A DNA stretch of 26,205 bases, from NCBI GenBank assembly GCA_004296815.1, contig SCVT01000449.1, positions 1 to 26,205 of the forward strand, read 5' to 3'. Made by a program: the position numbers and the translations under genes. The DNA is from Reyranella sp. (GTDB lineage Bacteria; Pseudomonadota; Alphaproteobacteria; Reyranellales; Reyranellaceae). Below, one piece after another: positions 1 to 6,516 of this stretch (positions are counted from its first letter, which is position 1; every line of letters starts with the position of its first letter). The notes under the pieces were generated by a model that saw only the letters and a program-made list of their open reading frames with translations, did no database searches and was not told the origin of the DNA.

Positions 1-1820
1 AAGGCCGCCGGCGTCACGCCCGATATGCGGGCCGCCTGGCCCAAGGTCGCCGGCCGGCCGGCCTCGAGCTTCTGCCGGACCTCGTTCGACAGACTGCCGA
101 TCACGCCGTAGTCTAGGTCGGCCGGCAGCTCCAGAGCCTCGTCCCGGCGATAGGCCGCAATGTCCTGGCGCTGGCGAACGAGGTAGCCCTCGTAGCGTGC
201 GTCGATCGTGAGCTGGTCGGAAACGGCCGTCGGCACGCCGGACAGCTCGGGCCAGAGCTCGGTGATCCGGCTCCAGCCGATATCGGCATAAGCCAGCAGA
301 TCCAGCGCCGATCTCGGGACGCCATCCTGGTTGATGGTGATCCCGCGCTTGGCCAGGGCGGTGGGGCTGAGCTTGAGGCCGGCAGCGATCGTCCGGGCTG
401 CCTGCAATGCCTGCTGTTTCACGTGAAACATTTCTGCCCGCTCCGAACTCACGCAGCCGATCTCCAGGCCGCGCGGAGTCAGGCGCTGGTCGGCATTGTC
501 GGCCCGCAACCACAGCCGATACTCGGCCCGGGACGTGAACATCCGGTAGGGTTCAGTGACTCCCAGCGAGACCAAATCATCAATCAAAACACCGAGATAG
601 CCGTCGGCACGGTCGACGACGAGGGGCTTCGCCAGCGCTGCATTCAGTCCCGCGATGAGGCCCTGGGCGGCGGCTTCCTCGTAGCCCGTGGTGCCGTTGA
701 TCTGGCCGGCCATGTAGAGGCCTGGAACGCGGCGGGTCTCCAGGGTCGCGTGCAGCTCGCGTGGATCGATATGATCGTATTCGATGGCATACCCTGGTCG
801 GCGCATGACTGCGCGCTCCAACCCCGGGATGGTCTGCAGCATCGCGAGCTGCACTTCCTCAGGCAGGGAGGTCGAGATGCCGTTGGGATAGACGGTGTCG
901 TCGTCCAGCCCCTCGGGCTCCAGGAAGATCTGGTGCCGGTCGCGGTGCCCGAACCGGACCACCTTGTCCTCGATCGAGGGGCAATAGCGGGGACCGACGC
1001 TCTCGATCTGGCCCGAGTACATCGGCGCACGATGCAGGTTGGCGCGGATGATCTCGTGCGTCGCCGCGGTGGTCGTCGTGATGTGACAGGGCACCTGCGG
1101 CGTCGCGATGCGATCGGTCAGGTACGAGAACGGCACCGGCGGATCGTCGCCGTCCTGACGCTCGAGCGAGGCGTAGTCGATCGTGCTGCCGTCGAGCCGC
1201 GCCGGTGTGCCGGTCTTGAGTCGTCCCAGAGCGAAGCCCAAGCGATGCAACGTGTGGGCGAGTCCTACAGACGGCTCCTCAACCCCGTCGCCGCGCGCGC
1301 GTCCGGCGGGGATCTTGGTTTCGCCCATATGAATCAGGCCTCGGAGGAACGTGCCTGTCGTGATGATCACGCGACCGGCGCCGATCTCAACGCCCGCTTC
1401 CGTGACCACGCCGGCACACGCACCACGTGCATCTAGAAGAATATCGGCAACCGCGTATGCCCTGATCTCGAGATTGGCCTGCTCCGCCAGCAGCGCCTGC
1501 ACGGCGGCGCGATAGAGCTTGCGATCGGCCTGCGCGCGCGGCCCGCGCACCGCCGGCCCCTTGGAGAGGTTGAGGGTGCGGAACTGGATGCCGGCACGGT
1601 CGGTGGCCCGGCCCATGATGCCGTCCAGCGCATCGATCTCGCGGACGAGATGACCCTTGCCCAGCCCGCCGATCGCGGGATTGCACGACATCTCGCCGAT
1701 CGTCTCGATCCGGTGGGTCAGCAGCAGCGTGCGGGCGCCCAGCCGCGCCGACGCGGCCGCGGCCTCGCAGCCGGCATGGCCGCCGCCCACCACGATCACA
1801 TCATAGGGAAACGCCCGCAT
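1..1820 (-). CDS. mnmG: tRNA uridine-5-carboxymethylaminomethyl modification enzyme MnmG (3' end cut by window edge)
   Basis: MnmG (GidA) is the FAD-dependent partner of MnmE. Together they install the cmnm5/nm5 group on U34 of tRNAs reading split codon boxes, in the cytoplasm. The reading frame opens with [20 protein letters not shown], a Rossmann FAD motif, followed by the family signature [16 protein letters not shown]. It stays open to the left edge, where it reads [20 protein letters not shown] and then RISGVTPAA, the typical C-terminal region. About 606 residues are present and I infer roughly 15-20 are missing. The ATG at 1820 lies directly after a hairpin and has no clear Shine-Dalgarno site. 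It follows the histidine phosphatase gene by 23 bp, so it probably shares that transcript. A perfect parS site lies inside the coding region at 415-430. mnmE is not adjacent but lies about 9.4 kb away on the same strand. Confidence 0.97.
   Translation of the reverse strand, partial: MRAFPYDVIVVGGGHAGCEAAAASARLGARTLLLTHRIETIGEMSCNPAIGGLGKGHLVREIDALDGIMGRATDRAGIQFRTLNLSKGPAVRGPRAQADRKLYRAAVQALLAEQANLEIRAYAVADILLDARGACAGVVTEAGVEIGAGRVIITTGTFLRGLIHMGETKIPAGRARGDGVEEPSVGLAHTLHRLGFALGRLKTGTPARLDGSTIDYASLERQDGDDPPVPFSYLTDRIATPQVPCHITTTTAATHEIIRANLHRAPMYSGQIESVGPRYCPSIEDKVVRFGHRDRHQIFLEPEGLDDDTVYPNGISTSLPEEVQLAMLQTIPGLERAVMRRPGYAIEYDHIDPRELHATLETRRVPGLYMAGQINGTTGYEEAAAQGLIAGLNAALAKPLVVDRADGYLGVLIDDLVSLGVTEPYRMFTSRAEYRLWLRADNADQRLTPRGLEIGCVSSERAEMFHVKQQALQAARTIAAGLKLSPTALAKRGITINQDGVPRSALDLLAYADIGWSRITELWPELSGVPTAVSDQLTIDARYEGYLVRQRQDIAAYRRDEALELPADLDYGVIGSLSNEVRQKLEAGRPATLGQAARISGVTPAA
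415..430. promoter_or_regulatory. parS: parS centromere-like site inside mnmG
   Basis: The 16-bp perfect palindrome TGTTTCACGTGAAACA matches the bacterial parS consensus bound by ParB. It lies in the C-terminal part of mnmG, where it encodes (with flanking bases) Met-Phe-His-Val-Lys-Gln. parS sites usually cluster near the chromosome origin and the parAB genes. In many alphaproteobacteria the order mnmG-rsmG-parA-parB holds, so parAB may lie just beyond the left edge. The site is about 18.8 kb from the probable oriC. I saw no second copy of this quality in the window. Confidence 0.92.
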
Positions 1821-1841
1821 GGCGGGCCTTTTACGCCCGCC
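1821..1841 (-). promoter_or_regulatory. Hairpin abutting the mnmG start codon
   Basis: Perfect 7-bp inverted repeat GGCGGGC (1821-1827) / GCCCGCC (1835-1841) with a 7-base loop fills almost the whole gap between the phosphatase stop (1844-1846) and the mnmG ATG (1818-1820). No T-run follows, so it is not a standard terminator. The first arm could alternatively pair with GCCCGC at 1813-1818 inside mnmG. Whether this controls translation is inference. Confidence 0.5.
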
Positions 1842-1843
1842 GG

Positions 1844-2461
1844 TCAGGCCCGGTCCAGATGACTCGTATCGTTGATTCGGCCGACCCGGACATCGCCCCC
1901 GGCGAGCACGTCGATCTCGTTCAGGGTGCAGGGGTCCTGCGCCAGTCGCCAATAGGCCGACAGCGGCTGGTCGATGAGCTGCAGGATCAGGGCGCGGTTC
2001 ACGCTGTCATGGCCGACGAGCACGACCGTGTCGTCGGGGTGCTTGGCCAGCACCATGCGGAGCGCGTTCGACGTCCGCGCCACCACGTCCTGTAGCGACT
2101 CGCCGCCCGGGAAGCGCACGAGGTGCGGCGCGTTCCGCCAGAGATGCCACGCCGCCGGCTCGGCCTTCTCGACCTCCTCGTGCGTGCGCATCTGCCACTG
2201 GCCGTAGTCGATGTCGCCCATGCCCTGGTCGACGGAGGCGGGGATGCCGCACGCCTCGGCGACCTTGGCGCCCGTGACGACGCAGCGTTCGAGCGGGCTC
2301 GTGTAGACCGCCACCGGCTTCCAGTGCTGGGCGATGCGCGCGGCCAGAGCGTCGGCCTGGGCCAGCCCGTGCGTGGTGAGAGGCAGCTCCGCCTTGCCGC
2401 GGAAACGGGCCGGCTTGATCCCATCGACGTGGCCGTGACGGGTCAGGAGGATCTTCGTCAT
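1844..2461 (-). CDS. Histidine phosphatase family protein (possible alpha-ribazole phosphatase, CobC-like)
   Basis: A 205-residue phosphoglycerate-mutase-type phosphatase. It starts [14 protein letters not shown], carrying the RHG phospho-histidine motif near residue 8. A TSPLERC segment follows, then [16 protein letters not shown] and the second catalytic His in [12 protein letters not shown]. The Y/FGxWxM block recalls CobC, which removes the 5'-phosphate of alpha-ribazole phosphate in cobalamin synthesis. The family is broad, however, and sequence alone does not fix the substrate. The start at 2461 is chosen because its ATGA overlaps the stop of the upstream acyl-AMP ligase gene, implying translational coupling. 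A longer in-frame upstream extension exists but would lie inside the ligase gene. The gene sits in an operon that begins with a cobalamin riboswitch, which supports but does not prove a B12 role. mnmG follows. Confidence 0.85.
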   Translation of the reverse strand: MTKILLTRHGHVDGIKPARFRGKAELPLTTHGLAQADALAARIAQHWKPVAVYTSPLERCVVTGAKVAEACGIPASVDQGMGDIDYGQWQMRTHEEVEKAEPAAWHLWRNAPHLVRFPGGESLQDVVARTSNALRMVLAKHPDDTVVLVGHDSVNRALILQLIDQPLSAYWRLAQDPCTLNEIDVLAGGDVRVGRINDTSHLDRA

Positions 2462-4251
2462 CCCCCCAGTGTAGCGTAGCTCCCGGCGAGGAACTCGGCC
2501 TTCGCGCGCGTCCGGCTGAGCTTGCCGGACGAGGTCAGCGGCAAGCCACCCTGTCGCGAGATCAGCTCGATCCGGCACTCGACGCCGACGGTCTCCTTCA
2601 CGATCTGCCGGATGCTGCCGGCGAGCTCGCTCATCACCTGCGCTTCGCCGGCGAAGCTCTGCACCAGCACCACGACCTCTTCGCCCCCATCACCCCCGTT
2701 GGCGGCCTCGACCGAGAAGGCGCAGGCGTCGCCGCGGCGCAGGCCGGGCAGGGCCTCGATCGCCCACTCGATATCCTGCGGCCAGATGTTGCGGCCGTTG
2801 ATGATGATCAGGTCCTTGGCGCGGCCGGTGATCACCAGCTCGCCGTCGCAGAAGTAGCCGAGGTCGCCGGTGTCGAGCCATCCGTCGTCGAGCACGGCGA
2901 GGCTTTCCTCGGTGCGCAGGAAGTAGCCCGGCATCACGCTCGGACCGTTGACGAAGATGCGTCCGACACGGCGCTCAGCCAGCGGCATGCCGCTCTCGCC
3001 ACGGACCTGCGCGCGATGCCCATCCATCGGCCGGCCGCACAGCACGAACTCGCGTTCATCCATCCGGTCGGTGCGCAGTCCGGTGAAGCGGTCGCTGATG
3101 CTCAGTCCGACGCAGACCTCGGCCATGCCGTAGCTCGCGAGGAAGGCACGCGGATCGAAGCCGTTGGCGGCGAAGGTTTCGGCAAAGCGCTGCAGAACCG
3201 CGGTCTGGATCATGTCCGCGCCGATGCCGGCGAGCTTCAAGCACGACAGGTCGATGTCGGGCGGCGTCCGCCCGAAAGCACGGCGCGCGACGAGGTCGTA
3301 GCCGAAGCTCGGACTGTAGGTGATGGTGGCGCGGCGGCGCGAGATCAGCGACAGCCATTGCATGGGACGGCGTGCGAAGTCGCGCGGCGCGAGCAGGTCG
3401 ACGCTGCGCTGCGCGCACATCGGCGCCAGCACGAAACCGATCAGGCCCATGTCGTGATAGAGCGGCAGCCAGCTCACGCCGGCATCGTGCTCGTCGAGCT
3501 GCTGGCGTGCGATCGACCCGTCGATATTGGCCATGAGCTGGTTCTGGCGGATGTCGACGCCGAGCGGCTGGCGCGTACTGCCGGAGGAGAACTGGATGTA
3601 GCAGCGCTCGCCGGGACCGAGTGGTCTCAGCTCGACTTGCGCCTCGGGCAAAGCTTCGAAGGTCGATATCGGCCCGACTATGCGCGCCCAGGTGCCGGTG
3701 GCGGCCGTCTTCGCGAAGCCGGCCAGCTCGTCGGGCGCCAGGACTGCCACGGCGCCGGCGGCGACGATCTGGCGACGCAGCTGGGTAATGTAGCCTTCCT
3801 TGGCGCCGAGCCCGACCGGCACGGCGACCGGCACCGGCAGCACGCCGGCATACTGCGCGCCGAAGAAGGCGACGCAGAAACCCGGCCAGGTGTCGGCCAC
3901 GATGACCATGCGCTCGCCGCGGCCGATGCCGGCGCCGATCAGGCGGCGCGCGAAACGCTGGGCCTGCACACGCAGGTCGGCGTAGGCCAGCCGGCTCAGC
4001 AGCTTGCCGCGGGCATCGAAGAAATTGAGGCCAGTCTCTCCGAGTGCTGCGTAGTCGAGCGCCTCACAAAGGCTGGCGAATCCGCCGAGACGGAACGGCA
4101 GGGTGCCGTTGGCGGTCGGAGTCGGGATCAACCCCTCCGGCGCCGGATCGGCGGGCAGGGTCGACGAATAGCGTTGCAGCCGGCTGGCCTCGCCTTCTGA
4201 GGTGAGGGTCTCCGGAAACGGCACAGACAGGACTTCACGGATCGACGTCAT
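2458..4251 (-). CDS. Fatty-acyl-AMP ligase (FAAL-type AMP-binding protein)
   Basis: A 597-residue adenylate-forming enzyme expected to activate a fatty acid with ATP to acyl-AMP. Visible motifs are YIQFSSGSTRQPLGV (phosphate-binding loop), SYGMAEVCVG, DTGDLGYFCDGELVITGRAK, KDLIIINGRNIWPQDIE (hinge and core), and the C-terminal LTSSGKLSR carrying the expected catalytic Lys. The SSGSTRQPLG and NGRNIWPQDIE forms are typical of FAALs rather than acyl-CoA ligases. FAALs usually hand the acyl group to an acyl-carrier protein or polyketide synthase, but none is encoded nearby. I start at the ATG at 4251 (MTSIREVLSVPF) because GGAG lies just upstream; a longer in-frame start at 4326 falls in the leader. 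The start lies about 97 nt downstream of a cobalamin riboswitch, so expression is probably lowered by B12, which is unusual for this family. Confidence 0.88.
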   Translation of the reverse strand: MTSIREVLSVPFPETLTSEGEASRLQRYSSTLPADPAPEGLIPTPTANGTLPFRLGGFASLCEALDYAALGETGLNFFDARGKLLSRLAYADLRVQAQRFARRLIGAGIGRGERMVIVADTWPGFCVAFFGAQYAGVLPVPVAVPVGLGAKEGYITQLRRQIVAAGAVAVLAPDELAGFAKTAATGTWARIVGPISTFEALPEAQVELRPLGPGERCYIQFSSGSTRQPLGVDIRQNQLMANIDGSIARQQLDEHDAGVSWLPLYHDMGLIGFVLAPMCAQRSVDLLAPRDFARRPMQWLSLISRRRATITYSPSFGYDLVARRAFGRTPPDIDLSCLKLAGIGADMIQTAVLQRFAETFAANGFDPRAFLASYGMAEVCVGLSISDRFTGLRTDRMDEREFVLCGRPMDGHRAQVRGESGMPLAERRVGRIFVNGPSVMPGYFLRTEESLAVLDDGWLDTGDLGYFCDGELVITGRAKDLIIINGRNIWPQDIEWAIEALPGLRRGDACAFSVEAANGGDGGEEVVVLVQSFAGEAQVMSELAGSIRQIVKETVGVECRIELISRQGGLPLTSSGKLSRTRAKAEFLAGSYATLGG

Positions 4252-4279
4252 CGGACGATCTCCAAAACGGTTCGCACTA

Positions 4280-4363
4280 AGCGCGCCACCGCTCGGTTGA
4301 CCGTCCCAATGGATCATCCCGTCCATCGAAAGAGCGACGCTATCGCCGGCAGGTCTTCTGGCT
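4280..4363 (-). repeat. Left arm of inverted repeat: riboswitch 3' end plus leader
   Basis: This 84-bp segment is the reverse complement of 4758-4841 with 6 mismatches by my hand alignment (78/84). It begins inside the aptamer and runs past it into the untranslated leader. A weaker match continues to the ribosome-binding site and start codon of both genes. A second matched block pairs 4422-4460 with 4658-4696 (38/39). Confidence 0.9.
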
Positions 4364-4545
4364 CACGGGTCGTAGCTCCTGCCCGTCTTCCCAGACCTAG
4401 GTCCAGTGACATATGGGCCGTCGCTCGCCGCTTACAGCTGCGGGTACAGCTGCCGATTGGCTCCGAAGAGGGAGCGGCACGGCATTCCCTGTTAGCCTCC
4501 GGTTAAGGAGGACCGTCGATGCACCACCGTTAGGGCCGGCGGGCA
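4348..4545 (-). promoter_or_regulatory. Cobalamin riboswitch upstream of the FAAL operon
   Basis: Read on the minus strand, the order matches the cobalamin aptamer. It shows GGTGC, then CTAACAGGGAA, then the B12-box region GTACCCGCAGCTGTAAGCGG, then CACTGG and CTGGGAAGACGG, and the 3' closing segment GAGCCAGAAGACCTGCC ending at 4348. The 5' boundary is approximate. Between the aptamer and the FAAL start at 4251 lies a short leader with small hairpins but no clear T-tract, so control could be translational. Confidence 0.9.
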
Positions 4546-4549
4546 TCGC

Positions 4550-4775
4550 GGTCAAGCAGGCGACAGGGCCCACCCGCCGTCGGCTTGACGCCTCCGCGGC
4601 ACGCCCATATCGATCGGAAATCGACGGAAAGGGAACGCCGTGTCGTCCTCTGCAGGACCAATCGGCGGCTGTACCCGCAGCTGTAAGCGGCGAGCGCGTG
4701 TTCAACGAGCCACTGGGCCCTCGGGTCCGGGAAGGCGAGCACGAGCGGCGACCTGCAAGCCAGAAGACCTGCCGG
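4550..4775 (+). promoter_or_regulatory. Cobalamin riboswitch upstream of the CbiX-like/[2Fe-2S] gene
   Basis: Plus-strand aptamer showing AAAGGGAA (4628-4635), GTACCCGCAGCTGTAAGCGG (4671-4690), GCCACTGGG, CCGGGAAGGCG and AAGCCAGAAGACCTGCC (4757-4773). GCAGG at 4556-4560 can pair with CCTGC at 4768-4772 to close the aptamer. It points away from the minus-strand riboswitch, with the two 5' ends nearly touching around 4545-4550. The controlled start codon lies about 100 nt downstream at 4872. Confidence 0.9.
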
Positions 4776-4841
4776 CGATAGCGTCGCTCTTCCGATGGAC
4801 GGGACGATCCAGCGGAACGGTCAACCGAGCGGTGACGCGCT
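4758..4841 (+). repeat. Right arm of inverted repeat: riboswitch 3' end plus leader
   Basis: Mirror copy of 4280-4363 (78/84 identical by hand alignment). The near identity outside the conserved aptamer core shows that one leader arose by recent inverted duplication of the other rather than by shared family constraint alone. The aptamer 5' halves between the arms have diverged. Confidence 0.9.
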
Positions 4842-4871
4842 GTCGTGCGTGAACCCGATTCGGAGACCCCG

Positions 4872-5612
4872 ATGAAGAACATCCTGCTGCTGGCCCGCTC
4901 CGCCACCACCGGTGGTGCGTTGAAGGAGATGGAGCGGTTGCGCGACGATGCGGCCGCGCATCCCGGCGTCTCGCGCGCCGTCTTCGCCTTTGCCGAGGAA
5001 GGCACGCCATCGCTGCGCGCGGCGCTCGATGGGCTGATCGCCGCGGGCGCGACGAACGTCCTGATCATGCCGATGCTGGTGCCACTCGAGCCGAGCTTCA
5101 TCAACGGCCTTCGCAAGGCGCTGCAGCGCTGGCAGGCCGCAGCGGCCGGGCCCTGGCCCGAGATCGCGATCGCCGCGCCTCCGGCTGCCCGCCCCGAGAT
5201 GAAGGACGTGCTCGCCGCGATGATCGGCGCCGAAGCCTCGCCGGTCGACCGCGTCGAGACCGCGCCGGCGGCGGAAGGCTCGGTCGTGCCGCCACAGCAG
5301 CGTCGCGTCCTGGTCTGCCAGGGCGCGCCCTGCATCCGCGCCGGAGCGGACTTCATCTGGGGTCACCTGCGCAACGAGCAGAAACGGCTCAACCTGCGCA
5401 CCACCGGTGCCGGCACGATGAGCGCCAAGACGAGTTGCCTCGGTCCCTGTTCGCTGGCGCCGGTCGTGCAGGTTTGGCCGGAGGGAACGCTCTACGGCGG
5501 CGTCGACGAAACCGGCCTCGATCGCATCATCATCGGCCACCTGATCGGCGATCAGATCATCGACGACCTCGCCTACCTGCCTCTTCCCGGCAAGCAGCGC
5601 CTGCGGGACTAG
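4872..5612 (+). CDS. CbiX-like protein fused to a thioredoxin-like [2Fe-2S] ferredoxin domain
   Basis: A 246-residue two-domain protein. Residues 1-120 (MKNILLLARSATTGGALKEM; VLIMPMLVPLEPSF) have the pattern of the CbiX/sirohydrochlorin cobalt-chelatase fold. The usual metal-binding HGS near residue 9 reads ARS, and no histidine lies in the second active-site segment, so chelatase activity is doubtful. A Pro/Ala-rich linker follows. From about residue 143 there is a thioredoxin-like ferredoxin domain with Cys149-x4-Cys154 and Cys189-x3-Cys193, a plausible [2Fe-2S] ligand set. I start at the ATG at 4872 because GGAG (4862-4865) precedes it at normal spacing and it opens the CbiX-like domain; a GTG at 4845 is in frame. 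A cobalamin riboswitch lies upstream, tying it to B12 or cobalt metabolism. It converges on ku with a 3-bp gap. The precise function is unknown. Confidence 0.85.
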   Translation: MKNILLLARSATTGGALKEMERLRDDAAAHPGVSRAVFAFAEEGTPSLRAALDGLIAAGATNVLIMPMLVPLEPSFINGLRKALQRWQAAAAGPWPEIAIAAPPAARPEMKDVLAAMIGAEASPVDRVETAPAAEGSVVPPQQRRVLVCQGAPCIRAGADFIWGHLRNEQKRLNLRTTGAGTMSAKTSCLGPCSLAPVVQVWPEGTLYGGVDETGLDRIIIGHLIGDQIIDDLAYLPLPGKQRLRD

Positions 5613-5615
5613 CGG

Positions 5616-6512
5616 TCAGGCCGCGCGCTTGCGCGGAGCGGCCTTACGGCGAGCTTTCGTTTTCGCCTTGGGCTTGCTTCGACCGTGCGCTTCCATGAAC
5701 CGCTCGGCCTTCTCACGTGAACCGCCGCCGCCCTTGAGGCTCTTGCGCAGCGCCTCCATGAGGTCGACCACCTTGTCTTCCTTCTCCTCGGGCGCTTCCG
5801 ACACGACCGGCTGGCCCTTCCTCTTCTTCGCGATCAGGGCGCGCAGCGCATCCTCGTAGCGGTCCTTGAAGTGGCGCGGGTCGAACTTCGCCTGCTGCTG
5901 CTCGATGATCTTCTCCGCGATCTGCAGCATCTTCGGCTCGGGCCTCGGCAGGCTGCGGTCGAACACTTCCGATGTGCCGCGGATCTCGTCGTGCGTGCGC
6001 AAGGTCGTGAGCAGGATGCCCTTGTCGCGCGGCTCCAGGGCGCAGATCCGCTCGCGCTGGTGCATCACGACGCGACCCAGCGCCACCTTCTTCTGCTTCT
6101 CCATGGCGGCGCGAATGACCGCGAAGGCCTCGATGCCGGTCTTGCCGGCGGGGCCCAGGTAGTAGGGCTCATCCCAGTAGATGCGATCGATGCTGTCGGC
6201 GTCGACGAACTCCTCGATGTCGAGGATGCGCGTCGATTCCAGCCGCACCGCGTCGAGCTCCTCCTTGTCGAGCAATACGTACTTGTTCTTCGAGACCTGG
6301 AAGCCCTTCACGAGATCGGAGCGATCGACGGCCCGGCCGGTGCCGGCATCGACCGCCTGCATGCGGATGCGGTTGTTGGTCTTGGGATTGATCATGTTGA
6401 AGTGGACGTCGGCGCTGCGCTCGGTCGCGGAGTAGAGCGCGACGGGGCAGGTGACGAGCGACAGTCGCAGGTGGCCTTCCCAGGTCGGCCTCATCGTCTT
6501 GCGCTTGGCCAT
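5616..6512 (-). CDS. ku: Bacterial non-homologous end joining protein Ku
   Basis: Ku forms a homodimeric ring on DNA ends and recruits LigD for non-homologous end joining. The 298-residue protein opens MAKRKTMRPTWEGHLRLSLV, the standard Ku start, and contains the core segments VDRSDLVKGFQVSKNKYVLL, ALGRVVMHQRERI and KFDPRHFKDRYEDALRALI. It ends in a Lys/Arg/Ala-rich tail of about 30 residues, common in Ku proteins and thought to bind DNA. The start at 6512 is 4 bp past the ligD stop with GAAGGGATG before it; the longer in-frame extension to 6575 would overlap ligD and lacks family similarity. It is the last gene of the katE-ligD-ku run. Confidence 0.97.
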   Translation of the reverse strand: MAKRKTMRPTWEGHLRLSLVTCPVALYSATERSADVHFNMINPKTNNRIRMQAVDAGTGRAVDRSDLVKGFQVSKNKYVLLDKEELDAVRLESTRILDIEEFVDADSIDRIYWDEPYYLGPAGKTGIEAFAVIRAAMEKQKKVALGRVVMHQRERICALEPRDKGILLTTLRTHDEIRGTSEVFDRSLPRPEPKMLQIAEKIIEQQQAKFDPRHFKDRYEDALRALIAKKRKGQPVVSEAPEEKEDKVVDLMEALRKSLKGGGGSREKAERFMEAHGRSKPKAKTKARRKAAPRKRAA

Positions 6513-6516
6513 GACA

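Noticed and set aside
423..1436. 337-residue plus-strand frame opposite mnmG
   Set aside because: mnmG is continuous and complete in motif on the other strand; this is a shadow.
1821..1841. Hairpin between the phosphatase and mnmG as a terminator
   Set aside because: No T-run follows on the minus strand and mnmG begins at its base; more likely a leader structure.
5709..5724. CACGTG-centred site in ku resembling parS
   Set aside because: Only about 11 of 16 bases match the parS consensus; the flanks are wrong.
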